Below, one piece after another: positions 25,065-35,147 of a stretch of DNA of 64,000 nt. The DNA is taken from assembly GCA_900104855.1 (NCBI GenBank), contig FNSS01000001.1, forward strand, positions 1,364,001 to 1,428,000, given 5' to 3'. Each line of letters begins with the position of its first letter. Position 1 is the first letter of the stretch. The position numbers and the translations under genes are program-made. The notes beneath the pieces were generated by a model. That model was not told where the DNA came from. It worked only from the letters and a program-made list of their open reading frames with translations, and ran no database searches. Source of the stretch: Rhizobiales bacterium GAS188. Lineage in GTDB: Bacteria; Pseudomonadota; Alphaproteobacteria; Rhizobiales; Beijerinckiaceae.

Positions 25065-27452
25065 CTATTCCCGCACGACATAGGTGTAGAAGCGGATGGA
25101 GCCGTCGGGCTCGATCTCCCGGTAGAGGCCCTGGATCTCAGCCTCGAAGCCCGGGAAGAGGTTGGCGCTGCGCTCGAACATCTTGAGATAGTCGAGCATG
25201 GGCCGGGCCCGGTCATCGAGCCGCTCACCGGGGATGATGGTCGCAATGCCGGGCGGGTAGACGACGAACAGGGTCGTCGCGATCCGGCCGAACACTTGAT
25301 CGATCGGCAGATAGTCGACCTTGTTGCGGACCATCTGGCGAACCGCCTCCTGCGGGCGCATCACCATGGTCGGCAGATGCTCGGGCGCGAATTGGGCCCG
25401 TTGCAGCGCGCTTGTGCGGCTGTCACGGAAGAAGGCGTGCATCTCGGCGCAGAGATCCTTGAGACGCAGCCCCGCATAGCGGGATGGTCTGCGCCGGACG
25501 AATGCCGGGATCGCGGCATCCAGAAGCGCGTTGTCGTCATAGAGACGCTTGAAGGCGACGAGCGTGCTCAACAGCGTGCCGGCCTTGCTCGATTCGACCC
25601 CTGGCGTCAAAAGAAACAGAAGCGAGTTCAGGTCGTTCTTCTCGGGCACGACGCGGTTCTCGCGCAGGAATTGTGCGACCACGGGCGCCGGTATTCCGTG
25701 CAGGTCATATTCGCCCGTGTGCGGATCGAAGCCCGGCGTCAGCAAAGTGAGCTTGTTCGGATCCGTCATGGCGAAACCTGGCACCACGCGCGTGAAGCCA
25801 TGCCATTTTGCGCCAGGATTCAGCTCCCAGTAGCGCGTGTCGGAGGCGAGCTCGTCGGTCGACACATGCTCCCATGCGATATCATGGGCTGCGATCTTCT
25901 GGGGCTCCTCCTCTTGAGGCTCGTCTGCTGCGTTCGCGGCCGGCATGCTGACGCGATCGGGCACGAAGGCATCGAAGAACCATCGCCGCGCCGGATCCCT
26001 TTCCTTCTCCTCGAATTCCCGCCGGATGGCCCGCAGCTTTTTCCTCAACTCGATGCCGAGCCTGACCGTATCGTCCCAAAGGACCTCGCCGGACCGCCCC
26101 TTCATCATCTGCGCGCCGACATCGAGAGAGGCAAACAGCGGATAAAAGGGCGAGGTCGACGCGTGCAGCAGGAAGAACTCGTTGAAGCGGCGATGCTCGA
26201 CCCGCCGGCTCTGCCCGGCTATGTGGCGATCCTTGACGTGGATCTGCGAGGCCTGTGAGAAGCTCGCGAGCTGCTTGTGGGTCGACTGCGTCGCGATGAT
26301 GCCCGGGTGATTGGGGCCGAGCGCCTGTAGCCCCATGGCAAATCGCCCGGAGTACAGGGGATGAAACTTCATGAACCCGGCCCACGCCTCGTCGAAGAGA
26401 ATGTAGTCGCACAGATGCCCGATCCGCTCGACGATCGCGCGCGCATCGTGGATCGTGCCGTCATAGGTGCATTGCTCGATCACCGCGACGCGGAAGGGCC
26501 GCTCGCGTCGCCACGCTTGCGGATCCTTGACGAGCGGATTGTCGCGGATCTTCTGTCGCAGCCGCGTTTCCTCGAGCGCCTCGTGATCGATCGGCCCGAT
26601 GAGCCCATAGGCGCTGCGATCGGTTTCCAGGAAGATCGGGATGCCGCCGCCGATGAACAGGGCGCCGTGATGGGCGGCCTTGTGATTGTTGCGATCGAAG
26701 AGCACGAGGTCGTCTTCGGCGACCAGCGCCGAGAGAACGATCTTGTTCGAAGCGGAGGTTCCGTTCAGGACGAAATAGGTCTTCTCGGCGCCGAAGATCG
26801 CCGCGGCTTCCTGTTGCGCGCGCAGTGCCGGCCCTTCATGGACCAGAAGATCGCCGAGCTCGAGCACCGAATTGTCGAGATCGTCGCGGAACACCGATTC
26901 GCCGAGATGCTCGACGAAGATGCGTCCGATCGGGCTGCGGTTGTAGAAGACGCCGCCATTATGCCCCGGGCAGGTCCAGAGCTGATTGCCTTGCTCCGCA
27001 TAGTCGACGAGGGCGCCGAAGAACGGCGTCTTCAAGGTCTCGGCATATAATCTGAGCCGGCTGATGAGGTTCTTGGCGATGAACTCCGGCGTCTCCTCGG
27101 CAAGGAACACATAGCCGTCGATGTAATCCATCACCTCCACGGGTATGTCTTCGAGCCGCTTGCGGCGCACGAGCATCACGATCGGCATTTCCAGGCCGCG
27201 GCGACGCATGAGGTTGATGAGCGCGGCAGTTTTTCCCTCGAGACCCTTCTTGCCCCAATCGACCACCATGCAGCCGATCGCGGCATCGGTCTGAACGGCG
27301 AGCTCCGCATCCTCTATGCGCCGCGCCCTCACCACCTCGAATCCGAGCTGTTCGACGGCCGCAATGATCTGTTGGAGCCGCAGGCCTTCGAGATCCACGG
27401 CGTCGAAAGCCGGGGCACATACGAGAAAAGTGAAACGCCTGTGGAAGTCCAT
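25065..27452 (-). CDS. Orn/Lys/Arg decarboxylase, fold-type I (PLP)
   Basis: 795 residues from ATG 27452 (MDFHRRFTFLVCAPAF); longer in-frame starts pass through tandem-repeat DNA. The N-terminal wing/receiver-like domain (about 1-130) precedes the PLP domain. Landmarks: TCPGHNGGVFYNRSPIG, YFVLNGTSASNKIVLSALV, FDEAWAGFMKFHPLYSG and the PLP lysine in STHKQLASFSQAS. The C-terminal domain follows. The family makes cadaverine, putrescine or agmatine by decarboxylating Lys, Orn or Arg. It is divergent from homospermidine synthase (253 bp apart), so a putrescine-supplying ornithine or arginine activity is plausible; the substrate is inference. Confidence 0.93.
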   Translation of the reverse strand: MDFHRRFTFLVCAPAFDAVDLEGLRLQQIIAAVEQLGFEVVRARRIEDAELAVQTDAAIGCMVVDWGKKGLEGKTAALINLMRRRGLEMPIVMLVRRKRLEDIPVEVMDYIDGYVFLAEETPEFIAKNLISRLRLYAETLKTPFFGALVDYAEQGNQLWTCPGHNGGVFYNRSPIGRIFVEHLGESVFRDDLDNSVLELGDLLVHEGPALRAQQEAAAIFGAEKTYFVLNGTSASNKIVLSALVAEDDLVLFDRNNHKAAHHGALFIGGGIPIFLETDRSAYGLIGPIDHEALEETRLRQKIRDNPLVKDPQAWRRERPFRVAVIEQCTYDGTIHDARAIVERIGHLCDYILFDEAWAGFMKFHPLYSGRFAMGLQALGPNHPGIIATQSTHKQLASFSQASQIHVKDRHIAGQSRRVEHRRFNEFFLLHASTSPFYPLFASLDVGAQMMKGRSGEVLWDDTVRLGIELRKKLRAIRREFEEKERDPARRWFFDAFVPDRVSMPAANAADEPQEEEPQKIAAHDIAWEHVSTDELASDTRYWELNPGAKWHGFTRVVPGFAMTDPNKLTLLTPGFDPHTGEYDLHGIPAPVVAQFLRENRVVPEKNDLNSLLFLLTPGVESSKAGTLLSTLVAFKRLYDDNALLDAAIPAFVRRRPSRYAGLRLKDLCAEMHAFFRDSRTSALQRAQFAPEHLPTMVMRPQEAVRQMVRNKVDYLPIDQVFGRIATTLFVVYPPGIATIIPGERLDDRARPMLDYLKMFERSANLFPGFEAEIQGLYREIEPDGSIRFYTYVVRE

Positions 27453-27482
27453 TCGTCGACCTCGGCTATGGTGATGCCGCTT

Positions 27483-27527
27483 CGATCCCAGAGGACTGGA
27501 ACCAAGAGGACTCGATCCAAACGGATT
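27483..27527. repeat. Tandem repeat, 3 x 15 bp, in the decarboxylase/homospermidine synthase promoter region
   Basis: Units CGATCCCAGAGGACT, GGAACCAAGAGGACT and CGATCCAAACGGATT at 27483, 27498 and 27513. They lie 31 bp upstream of the decarboxylase ATG, where a promoter or 5' leader is expected. Confidence 0.8.
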
Positions 27528-27705
27528 GGCGCGCCTACGAGCCTGTCCTTCAAAGGAACCAGCGTCGCCGGCCCAGCTGGAAGCAACACCATTGCAGTTG
27601 CATGACAGCCGGGCTCGGCCTCTCAGGAGCGCGGCGGCCGCGGCCCGGAAAAGACCTCGCGCCGTCACAGGCGCGTCGCACGACAAAATTAAGGGATCAG
27701 CCTCC

Positions 27706-29145
27706 ATGTCGCCTCCCATGACGTTGCCCACCACCAAGCATTGCCGGTTCGGCGGCCGCCTTGTCATTGTCGGCTTCGGCTCGATCGGTCAGGGAACCCT
27801 GCCGCTCATCTTGCGCCATATCGACATCGACCCGTCGCGCATCACCATCGTAACGGCCGAGGAGCGCGGGCATGCCGAGGCCGAGGCGCTCGGCGTACGC
27901 TTCGTGATCGAGCCGCTGACGCGCGAAAACCATCGCAGCGTGCTCGAGCCGCTCATCGGCGCAGGCGATTTCCTGCTCAACGTCTCGATCGATGTGTCGT
28001 CCGTGGCGCTGATCGCGTTCTGTGGCGAGCGAGGCGCGCTGTACCTCGACACCTGTATCGAGCCCTGGGCCGGCGGCTATACCGATCCGTCGCTTTCGGC
28101 GTCGCTGCGCTCGAATTACGGCTTGCGCGAGCAGGCCCTCGCGTTGCGCCGGCAAGGCGCCGATCGGGGTCCGACCGCGCTCGTCACCCATGGCGCCAAC
28201 CCGGGCCTCGTCTCCCATTTCGTGAAGCAGGCGCTGACGAACATCGCCGGCGACACTGGCGTGGCACAGCCTGACGCACCGGGAAATCGCGAGGCCTGGG
28301 CAGCCCTTGCTCGCCAGCTTGAGATCAAGGTCATCCACATCGCCGAGCGGGACACGCAGGTGGCGAATGTGCCGAAGCCTGTGGGTCAATTCGTCAACAC
28401 CTGGTCGATCGGCGGCTTCTGCGGCGAGGGCCGGCAGCCCTGCGAGCTCGGTTGGGGGACGCATGAGCGCCATTTTCCCGTCGACGGCGCCCATCACGCA
28501 TTCGGCCGCAAATCGGCGATTTATCTCGATCGGCCGGGCGCTTCGGTGCGGGTGCGCAGTTGGACGCCGCTCGAAGGCCCCTATCACGGCTTCCTGATCA
28601 CCCACGCCGAATCGATCTCGATCTCCGATTACCTGACGCTGCACAAGAATGGTGAAGCGGTGTACAGGCCGACCGTCCATTACGCTTACCACCCTTGCGA
28701 CGACGCAGTGCTGAGCCTGCATGAGTTCGCGGGCAAGGAGTGGCAGATCCAGCCATCGCAACGGCTGATGATGGAGGAGATCGTCTCCGGCATCGACGAG
28801 CTGGGCGTGCTGCTCTGCGGCCACGCCAAGGGCGCCTATTGGTACGGATCGCGCCTTTCGATCGAAGAGGCACGCCGGCTCTGCGCCTACAACAATGCGA
28901 CCAGCCTTCAGGTCTGTGTCACTGTCCTTGCCGGGATGGTCTGGTGCATCGAGCACCCCGAAGAAGGGGTGGTCGAGCCCGACGAAGTCGATTTTCGCCG
29001 CATCCTCGAGATTTGCATGCCCTATCTCGGGCCGGTCGTCGGCGCCTACACCGACTGGACCCCTCTCGATGAGCGCGGCTTGCTGTTCCAGGAGGAAGTC
29101 GACGCGAACGACCCTTGGCAGTTCAAGAACATTCGCGTGGCCTGA
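27706..29145 (+). CDS. Homospermidine synthase
   Basis: 479 residues from ATG 27706 (a second ATG at 27718 is possible). The Rossmann NAD site is LVIVGFGSIGQGTLPLIL. Family segments include LYLDTCIEPWAGGYTD, THGANPGLVSHFVKQAL and GWGTHERHFP, as well as PCDDAVLSLHEFAGKEWQ. The enzyme condenses two putrescines, or putrescine and spermidine, to sym-homospermidine with NAD as hydride carrier. Homospermidine is a major polyamine of many Alphaproteobacteria. The divergent PLP decarboxylase probably supplies its amine substrate. Length is normal for the bacterial enzyme (about 477). Confidence 0.95.
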   Translation: MSPPMTLPTTKHCRFGGRLVIVGFGSIGQGTLPLILRHIDIDPSRITIVTAEERGHAEAEALGVRFVIEPLTRENHRSVLEPLIGAGDFLLNVSIDVSSVALIAFCGERGALYLDTCIEPWAGGYTDPSLSASLRSNYGLREQALALRRQGADRGPTALVTHGANPGLVSHFVKQALTNIAGDTGVAQPDAPGNREAWAALARQLEIKVIHIAERDTQVANVPKPVGQFVNTWSIGGFCGEGRQPCELGWGTHERHFPVDGAHHAFGRKSAIYLDRPGASVRVRSWTPLEGPYHGFLITHAESISISDYLTLHKNGEAVYRPTVHYAYHPCDDAVLSLHEFAGKEWQIQPSQRLMMEEIVSGIDELGVLLCGHAKGAYWYGSRLSIEEARRLCAYNNATSLQVCVTVLAGMVWCIEHPEEGVVEPDEVDFRRILEICMPYLGPVVGAYTDWTPLDERGLLFQEEVDANDPWQFKNIRVA

Positions 29146-29230
29146 CAGGGCGACGGGGGCAAGCCACTCGATCGGGTATTAGCCCCGAACGCTGACCGTC
29201 GAGCGTCTCTCTCGCGCTCTGCGACCCGCC

Positions 29231-29884
29231 TCAGGCCGAAACCTTCGTCCCGATGGGACAAGACACGCCCGTGCCACCATGGCCGCAATAGCCATGCGGG
29301 TTCTTGGCGAGATATTGCTGGTGATAATCCTCGGCGAAGTAGAAGGGGCCGGCCTCGGCGATCTCGGTCGTGATCGCGCCATAGCCGGCCTTCGCGAGGG
29401 ATTTTGCATAGCTGTCGCGCGAGGCTTCGGCGGCGGCAAGCTGGGCCGGTGTCGAACAATAGACAGACGAGCGATATTGCGTGCCGACATCATTGCCCTG
29501 GCGCATGCCCTGCGTCGGATCATGGCCTTCCCAGAAGGTCCGCAAGAGCGTGTCGAAAGGAAGCTTTTCCGGATCATAGACGACGAGCACCACCTCGTTC
29601 TGCCCGGTCAGGCCCGAGCAGACCTCCTCATAGGTCGGGTTGGGTGTCGCTCCCCCGGAATAGCCGACTGCCGTGATCCAGACGCCGGGAAGGCTCCAGA
29701 AGGTTTTCTCGGCTCCCCAGAAGCAGCCGAGGCCGAGAATGACCTGCTCGGTGCCTTCCGGATAAGGGGGCGCGAGCCTGCGTCCGTTGACGAAATGATG
29801 TTCGGCCGTGTGGATCGGCTCTGCCCGTCCAGGCAGCGCCTCGTTCCGGGACGGCATCGCCACACGCTTGCGGAAGGAGAACAT
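29231..29884 (-). CDS. msrA: Peptide methionine-S-sulfoxide reductase
   Basis: 217 residues from ATG 29884, with GGAGG 8-9 bp upstream. The active-site motif is [14 protein letters not shown] with the catalytic Cys, followed by [20 protein letters not shown] and the C-terminal [12 protein letters not shown] resolving Cys region. It reduces methionine-S-sulfoxide in proteins with thioredoxin. The N-terminal 45 residues before the domain are usual for the long alphaproteobacterial form. No msrB is adjacent. Confidence 0.97.
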   Translation of the reverse strand: MFSFRKRVAMPSRNEALPGRAEPIHTAEHHFVNGRRLAPPYPEGTEQVILGLGCFWGAEKTFWSLPGVWITAVGYSGGATPNPTYEEVCSGLTGQNEVVLVVYDPEKLPFDTLLRTFWEGHDPTQGMRQGNDVGTQYRSSVYCSTPAQLAAAEASRDSYAKSLAKAGYGAITTEIAEAGPFYFAEDYHQQYLAKNPHGYCGHGGTGVSCPIGTKVSA

Positions 29885-30124
29885 GAGACCTCCGATGGCT
29901 CGACCTCGACATTCGTCCCTCAAGAGATGTGGCGGCTGCCGCCGAAAGGCAAGCCGCAAGGTTAGCCGCGGCCGCTCGAATCGGCTAAGCATCAGCCAGA
30001 AGGGTCGCCTCGCGCTATTCGGCTCAGAATGATGCGATATCAGATCCCGCTTCAGTGAATTTGCCTCGGATGATCCCGGCAGCTTCGTTGAGGCGCTCCG
30101 CACTGCACCGACTTGACGCTGATC

Positions 30125-30667
30125 ATGATTAATCTGCCGAATTTCATCACCATCGGGCGCCTGCTGCTGGTGCCGGTCCTCATCGTCATGATCACGCAAG
30201 GACGCTGGCTTGCGGCCGTCATCTGCTTCCTCGTGGCCGGCGTGTCCGACGCGGTCGATGGCTACATCGCCAAGCGGTTTTCGCTGCGCACCGAGCTTGG
30301 CGCCTATATCGATCCCCTGGCCGACAAGGCACTTCTGATGTCCATCTATGTGACGCTTGCCGTCGTCGGCACGCTGCCCGGATGGCTGGCGATCACGGTC
30401 GTGTCGCGCGACGTGATGATCATGGTCGGTGTCGTCGTCGCCTGGCTGATCGAGCGCCCGCTGGCCATCAAGCCGCTCGCGGTCAGCAAGGTGAACACGG
30501 CGGCCCAGATCGCCTTTGCGGGGCTGGTGCTCGCGGCCAACGCCTTCAGCTTCGATCTCGGCGAGGCGAAGCAGTGGATGATGGCGCTGATCGCCGTCTT
30601 GACGGTGGCTTCGGCCGGCGCCTACCTGCTCACCTGGTTCGCCCATATGAGCGAGCAGGCGAAATGA
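30125..30667 (+). CDS. CDP-alcohol phosphatidyltransferase family protein
   Basis: 180 residues from ATG 30125; a TTG four codons earlier is possible. About four to five membrane helices. The CDP-alcohol signature is [19 protein letters not shown] then AYIDPLADK, matching D-x2-DG-x2-A[RK]-x8-G-x3-D-x3-D, with Lys in place of the usual Arg. The family includes PgsA (phosphatidylglycerophosphate synthase) and cardiolipin synthases; this one resembles PgsA/Cls-type alphaproteobacterial members. The stop overlaps the pgeF start (ATGA), so the two are coupled. The acceptor alcohol is unassigned. Confidence 0.9.
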   Translation: MINLPNFITIGRLLLVPVLIVMITQGRWLAAVICFLVAGVSDAVDGYIAKRFSLRTELGAYIDPLADKALLMSIYVTLAVVGTLPGWLAITVVSRDVMIMVGVVVAWLIERPLAIKPLAVSKVNTAAQIAFAGLVLAANAFSFDLGEAKQWMMALIAVLTVASAGAYLLTWFAHMSEQAK

Positions 30668-31473
30668 GCCAACGCGTCCCGGATCCCATGATGCTGAATT
30701 CATCGAGCCTTTCGGCGCTGCCCGGCATCGCGCATGGCTTCTTCACCCGACAGGGCGGCGTCTCGCAAGGCGTCTATGCCTCGCTGAATGGCGGGCTCGG
30801 CTCGGGCGATGAGCGTGCGCTCGTGCTCGACAACCGGGCCCGCATGGCCGCGGCGCTCGGGGTGACGCCGGAGCGCTTCGCCACGGTGTACCAGGTCCAC
30901 TCGCCCGATGTGCTCGTGATCGACAAGGCTTGGGTGGAGAATCCTAGGGGGGAGAGCGCAAGGCCGAAGGCCGATGCGCTGGTGACGCGCACCCCCGGGC
31001 TCGCCATTGCGGTGTCGAGCGCCGATTGCGGTCCGATCCTGTTCGCGGATGCGCAAGCCCGCGTAGTCGGCGCCGCGCATGCGGGCTGGAAGGGGGCGCT
31101 CACCGGCGTCATCGAAGCGACGATCGCCACCATGGAGCGCGAAGGCGCCGAGCGAGCCCGCATCCGCACCGCGCTCGGCCCGATGATCTCGCGCGCCGCC
31201 TATGAGGTCGGGCCGGAATTCCAGGCACGCTTCCTCGAGGCCGATCCGGAGAACGGCGCCTACTTCACGCCGTCGCAACGGCCAGGCCATTTCATGTTCG
31301 ACCTGCCGGGCTTTATCGCCAAGCGCCTCGCCGCTTGCGGTGTCGCGGCGATCGATGATCTCGCCCGCTGCACCTATGCGGATGAGGCGCTGTTCTATAG
31401 CTATCGGCGCATGACGCATCGGCGCGAGGCGGATTATGGGCGCCATCTCTCGGCGATCGCGCTCAATGCCTGA
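30664..31473 (+). CDS. pgeF: Polyphenol oxidase/purine nucleoside phosphorylase family (PgeF, YfiH, LACC1-like)
   Basis: 269 residues from ATG 30664, overlapping the previous stop. DUF152/LACC1 landmarks: [20 protein letters not shown] at the N-terminus, metal ligands in [19 protein letters not shown] and AHAGWKGAL, and YSYRR near the C-terminus. Described activities are peptidoglycan-editing (removal of L-Ser-containing muropeptide precursors) and purine nucleoside phosphorylase/adenosine deaminase action. The gene follows a phospholipid gene and precedes truA by 14 bp. Confidence 0.94.
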   Translation: MSQRVPDPMMLNSSSLSALPGIAHGFFTRQGGVSQGVYASLNGGLGSGDERALVLDNRARMAAALGVTPERFATVYQVHSPDVLVIDKAWVENPRGESARPKADALVTRTPGLAIAVSSADCGPILFADAQARVVGAAHAGWKGALTGVIEATIATMEREGAERARIRTALGPMISRAAYEVGPEFQARFLEADPENGAYFTPSQRPGHFMFDLPGFIAKRLAACGVAAIDDLARCTYADEALFYSYRRMTHRREADYGRHLSAIALNA

Positions 31474-31487
31474 CGAGTTCGCTTGGC

Positions 31488-32255
31488 ATGACGCGCTACA
31501 AGCTCATCATCGAATATGACGGCACGCCCTTTGACGGCTTCCAGGCCCAGGCGGATGGGCGCTCCGTGCAGGATCGCTTGGAGATGGCGCTGACGCGTCT
31601 CACCAGCGAGACGCTGCGCATCCGCGCCGCGGGGCGGACGGATGCCGGCGTGCATGCCTCGCACCAGGTGGTTCATGTCGACCTCGCCAGGGATTGGCGG
31701 ACCGACACCTTGCGCGATGCCCTGAACGCCCATTTGCGGCCGCAGCCGATCTGCGTGCTTGCGGCCTTCCAAGTGCCCGACAGCTTCGATGCGCGCGTCT
31801 CGGCGATCAAGCGGCATTACCGCTACCGGATCTTGAACCGGCGCGCTCCGCCGGCGCTCGAGGCCGGCCGCGTCTGGCACGTGCCGCGCCCGCTCGACGC
31901 GCAGGCAATGCATGCAGCCGCCCAATTGCTCGTCGGACGGCACGATTTCACCACCTTCCGCGCCGCCGATTGCCAGGCGCTGAGCCCCGTCAAGACGCTC
32001 GACCGGCTCGATGTCAGCCGTCAGGGCGATGAAGTCGTCATCTACGCCTCGGCGCGTTCCTTCCTGCATCGCCAGGTGCGCTCCATGGTCGGCACGATCG
32101 AGATGGCCGGCGGCGGACGCTGGACCCTTGCCGATGTCCGCGCCGCGCTCGAAGCACGCGACAGGTCGCGCTGCGGGCGCACCGCGCCGGCCGCCGGTCT
32201 ATGTTTGATCGGCGTCGACTATCTGGCGGATGCGGAGAGCGCCGGCGGCGATTGA
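31488..32255 (+). CDS. truA: tRNA pseudouridine(38-40) synthase
   Basis: 255 residues. The catalytic motif is [18 protein letters not shown] with the essential Asp. The TruA segments [30 protein letters not shown] and [15 protein letters not shown] are all present. It isomerises U38-40 in tRNA anticodon stems. It lies 14 bp after pgeF on the same strand and closes this small operon. Confidence 0.97.
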   Translation: MTRYKLIIEYDGTPFDGFQAQADGRSVQDRLEMALTRLTSETLRIRAAGRTDAGVHASHQVVHVDLARDWRTDTLRDALNAHLRPQPICVLAAFQVPDSFDARVSAIKRHYRYRILNRRAPPALEAGRVWHVPRPLDAQAMHAAAQLLVGRHDFTTFRAADCQALSPVKTLDRLDVSRQGDEVVIYASARSFLHRQVRSMVGTIEMAGGGRWTLADVRAALEARDRSRCGRTAPAAGLCLIGVDYLADAESAGGD

Positions 32256-32263
32256 GACGGGCG

Positions 32264-32455
32264 CTGGGACCGCGACGGTCTCGGTCGCCCTTTACTTCCC
32301 GGCGTGGCGGCCTCGTCCTTCGCAAGAACGGCCGGGCGGTCCCAATTGCCGGCACCCTGGGATCGCGACCGTCTCGGTCGCCTTTCCTCCCGGCGGTGTG
32401 CCGGCCCTGCCGGGCAGAAGGGCGGGCGGGACGCCCGCGGTCCCAGGGGTTGCGC
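32264..32455. repeat. Two direct REP-like copies plus a GGCGGGCGGGACGCCCGC element
   Basis: A core CTGGGAYCGCGACSGTCTCGG at 32264 recurs at 32357 with about 88% identity over 39 bp. A third element, GGGCGGGACGCCCGCGGTCC, lies at 32423-32442. All are G+C-rich, palindromic and of a dispersed type. They separate truA from the next gene. Confidence 0.7.
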
Positions 32456-32509
32456 AATGACGCCGCGACGGCGGAGATTGCCACCCAGAAACCCAATAAG
32501 GATGCGCTC

Positions 32510-33286
32510 ATGCCCCGCTTTTCGGCCCATCTGTCCTTCCTGTGGCAGGAACTGCCTTTCCTCGAGCGGCTCGTCGCCGCGAAGACGGCGGGCTTTCCCG
32601 CCGTCGAATGCGCGGTCCCTGAAGCTCCGGCCGCCGAGATGCGGCGGCGTGTGGAAGATCTCGGGCTTGCCTTCATCGGCATCAACACCTCGCCCGGCGA
32701 AGAGCAAGGCGGCCGCACCGGCCTTGCGGCCATGCCGGGGCGCGAATCGGCCTTCGCGGCCAATCTGGACGCGGCGCTCACCTATGCGGCGACTGCCGGC
32801 GTCAAGCATATTCACGTCCTCGCGGGCGTGATCGACGGGATCGCGCGCCCGCAAGCCGAGGCGACCTTCCTGAACAATATGGAGACCGGCATCCGCATGG
32901 CCGAGAAAGCCGGTGTCATGCTGGTCATCGAAGGACTGAATTCACGCGACCGGCCGGGCTATTTCCTGTCACGCTCGCAAGAAGCCTTCGCCATCGCGGC
33001 GCGCTTCGCCTCGCCGCATCTCAAGGTGATGTTCGACACCTATCATTCGCAGATCATGGAAGGCGACATCGTCGCCAGGCTCGAGGCGAACCTTTCACAG
33101 ATCGGCCATATCCAGATCTCGGGCGTACCCAACCGCAGCGAGCCTGATTCCGGGGAGCTGAACCATCGTGAGATCTTCGCGGCAATCGACCGCCTGGCCT
33201 GGGCGGGGTATGTGGGCTGCGAATACAAGCCGCGCACCACGACGCAAGCCGGGCTCGGCTGGATCAAGGCTTTGACGGGGGAGTGA
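32510..33286 (+). CDS. Hydroxypyruvate isomerase-like TIM-barrel protein
   Basis: 258 residues from ATG 32510 (MPRFSAHLSFLWQELPFLER); the open frame extends further upstream through repeat DNA. The xylose-isomerase-like TIM barrel has GFPAVECAVPEAPAAEMRRR, IHVLAGVIDG, VMLVIEGLNSRDRPGYF, LKVMFDTYHSQIMEGD and IGHIQISGVPNRSEPDSGEL, which fits Hyi/OtnI with metal-binding Glu, Asp and His. It interconverts hydroxypyruvate and tartronate semialdehyde, or a related 2-oxo-tetronate. No glyoxylate genes are nearby. Confidence 0.88.
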   Translation: MPRFSAHLSFLWQELPFLERLVAAKTAGFPAVECAVPEAPAAEMRRRVEDLGLAFIGINTSPGEEQGGRTGLAAMPGRESAFAANLDAALTYAATAGVKHIHVLAGVIDGIARPQAEATFLNNMETGIRMAEKAGVMLVIEGLNSRDRPGYFLSRSQEAFAIAARFASPHLKVMFDTYHSQIMEGDIVARLEANLSQIGHIQISGVPNRSEPDSGELNHREIFAAIDRLAWAGYVGCEYKPRTTTQAGLGWIKALTGE

Positions 33287-33336
33287 GGCTACGAGCCTCA
33301 GGAAAGCGTCGCGAGACAGGCTGCAAGCAACGGAAA

Positions 33337-33365
33337 CGGCCCCGCGCCTTTCGGCGGCGGGGCCG
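33337..33365 (-). terminator. Rho-independent terminator for the cold-shock gene
   Basis: Stem CGGCCCCGC at 33337-33345 pairs with GCGGGGCCG at 33357-33365, extended inward by GCC/GGC around a GAAA loop (minus-strand sense). It is followed on the minus strand by GTTTCCGTT. It lies 54 bp beyond the csp stop and faces the hyi-like gene end, so it may act for both. Confidence 0.7.
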
Positions 33366-33418
33366 GAATTCCTGTCATCTCGTCGAGCGCGCCGAGCGAA
33401 CGGCACGCTCCTCGAAAA

Positions 33419-33625
33419 TCAGACGGCCTGCAGATTGACCGCGGAGGTCTTGCCCTGCTTGCCCTTCTCGAGCTCGTAGCTGAGCTTCTGACCTTCGTTG
33501 AGATTGCTCATCCCGGCGCGCTCAACGGCCGAGATATGAACGAATACGTCGGCACCACCAGCCTCAGGTTGGATGAAGCCGAAGCCCTTTTGGGCGTTAA
33601 ACCACTTGACAGTCCCGGTCGGCAT
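33419..33625 (-). CDS. Cold-shock protein, CspA family
   Basis: 68 residues. RNP1 is KGFGFIQPE and RNP2 is VFVHISAVE, in an OB-fold starting TGTVKWFNAQ. It binds single-stranded nucleic acid as an RNA chaperone. The 5' side (33626-33700) could carry a leader. A strong terminator-like hairpin follows at 33337-33365. Many Alphaproteobacteria carry several copies, so the paralogue is not named. Confidence 0.97.
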   Translation of the reverse strand: MPTGTVKWFNAQKGFGFIQPEAGGADVFVHISAVERAGMSNLNEGQKLSYELEKGKQGKTSAVNLQAV

Positions 33626-33924
33626 TGCTGCACTCCATAGCGAAAAACTAGCCGCCCCCGCTCATGCGAAGGACGGATCGAACTACACCCGAAGCGGATA
33701 GCAAGGCCGACCCCCCAAGGGGAAACAAGCGCGCGAACCGACGAGAGTCGAACATGTCAGCAATACCCGTCCCGGCCCGACTTGGCAAATGGATTTGCGA
33801 GCGGGCCCGCTATCGCAGCATGCTGGCTTGCCCGACACTGTGGGCCTAGCCTTACTCGGATCGGGTCTCCTATAGCTACGCTTCACGAAAGGGCTGATGC
33901 TACCAAATACCGGGATGGGATGCC

Positions 33925-34737
33925 ATGACAGATCAGGCGGCGAGCTTCATCGGCAGCATCCCGGACAATTACGATCGATTTTTGGGCCCCGTAATCTTCG
34001 TCGATTTCGCTGCCGACATCGCGCGCCGTGTGGCTGCGTCCGGTCCGGCGCGCGTGCTCGAAACGGCGGCCGGCACCGGCATCGTGACCCGCGCGTTGCG
34101 CGATCTGCTATCGCCCGAAGCGCATTTGACAGCCACTGATCTCAATCCGCCGATGCTCGAAGTGGCGCGGTCGAAGTTTCGTCCAGGCGAGCAGATTGAC
34201 CTTCGACAAGCCGACGCCACAGCCCTTCCGTTCCCGGATGGCGGCTTTGACGCCGTCCTGTGTCAGTTCGGAGTGATGTTCTTTCCCGACAAGGACAAGT
34301 CCTACCGCGAGGTGCAACGCGTGCTGGCCCGGCAGGGCCGCTTCATCTTCAGCGTCTGGGACTCTCACAGCCGCAACCCGTTTGGCCGGCTGGCGCACGA
34401 GATCGTTGGTCGCTTCTTTCCTGACGATCCGCCGCAATTCTACCAAGTGCCGTTCGGCTATCACCGGATCGATCCGATCAAGGAGTCCCTGACCGACGCC
34501 GGGTTCACCGATATCACGGTTGCGGTGCTCAACCTCGAGAAGGAGATCCCGAATGCCGGCGACTTCGCGCGCGGCCTGGTTTACGGCAACCCGCTCGTCG
34601 ACCAGATTCGGGCACGCGGCGGTGTGGATCCCGATCGGGTCGTCGAGTCCCTGACGCAGGCGCTGCAGCGGGAATTCGGTGCCGGTCCCAGCAGGATTCC
34701 GCTTCAGACGATCACCTTCGAGGCGCGAAGCCGCTAG
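33925..34737 (+). CDS. Class I SAM-dependent methyltransferase
   Basis: 270 residues. SAM-binding motif I is VLETAAGTGIVTRALRDLL, followed by LTATDLNPPMLEVARSK and DGGFDAVLCQFGVMFFPDKD, a UbiE/COQ5-like Methyltransf_11/25 pattern. No membrane segments. Substrate is unknown; similar stand-alone genes methylate small molecules. It follows the csp gene divergently at 299 bp and is not in an evident operon. Confidence 0.9.
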   Translation: MTDQAASFIGSIPDNYDRFLGPVIFVDFAADIARRVAASGPARVLETAAGTGIVTRALRDLLSPEAHLTATDLNPPMLEVARSKFRPGEQIDLRQADATALPFPDGGFDAVLCQFGVMFFPDKDKSYREVQRVLARQGRFIFSVWDSHSRNPFGRLAHEIVGRFFPDDPPQFYQVPFGYHRIDPIKESLTDAGFTDITVAVLNLEKEIPNAGDFARGLVYGNPLVDQIRARGGVDPDRVVESLTQALQREFGAGPSRIPLQTITFEARSR

Positions 34738-35147
34738 GCCTTAAACGCTCTCTGACCGGGGGCGAGGACACCTATCGGGGTCCTGATATGACGGATTACC
34801 TCTTCGGCGAGATCCGGGCCGCCCCGAGAGCAGAGCAGGGCTTGCACAGCGTGGCTTGCACAGCGTGCCTTGCGCCGGAAACCACAGCTTCGCTGCCGCA
34901 TGCCAAGCGGCAGCTGTCGCGTGGCTTGGGCTCCACGGCATTGGGGCCCGTCGCAAGCGTACCGGTTTCTTCTGTCGTACCCCCTCTGAAGACCAGCAGA
35001 GGTGCGCGACAATTCGTCGTTTTGCCGCCTATCGACGATCTTGTTTTGTTCCCTTGTGTATAAACGCAGCATTCATATGATGATAACATAATGACAATGT
35101 TTCGATTCTGCTGGTCACGCCCATGGCGTGGAATGGGGCTACTGCCG
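34738..35147. other. Intergenic region with a perfect 14-bp tandem duplication
   Basis: About 400 bp between the methyltransferase and the desaturase. It contains two adjacent perfect copies of GCTTGCACAGCGTG (34840-34867). An A/T-rich section at about 35040-35095 (TTGTTTTG, then ATATGATGATAACATAATG) is a plausible promoter zone for the desaturase. No supported gene. Confidence 0.5.
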
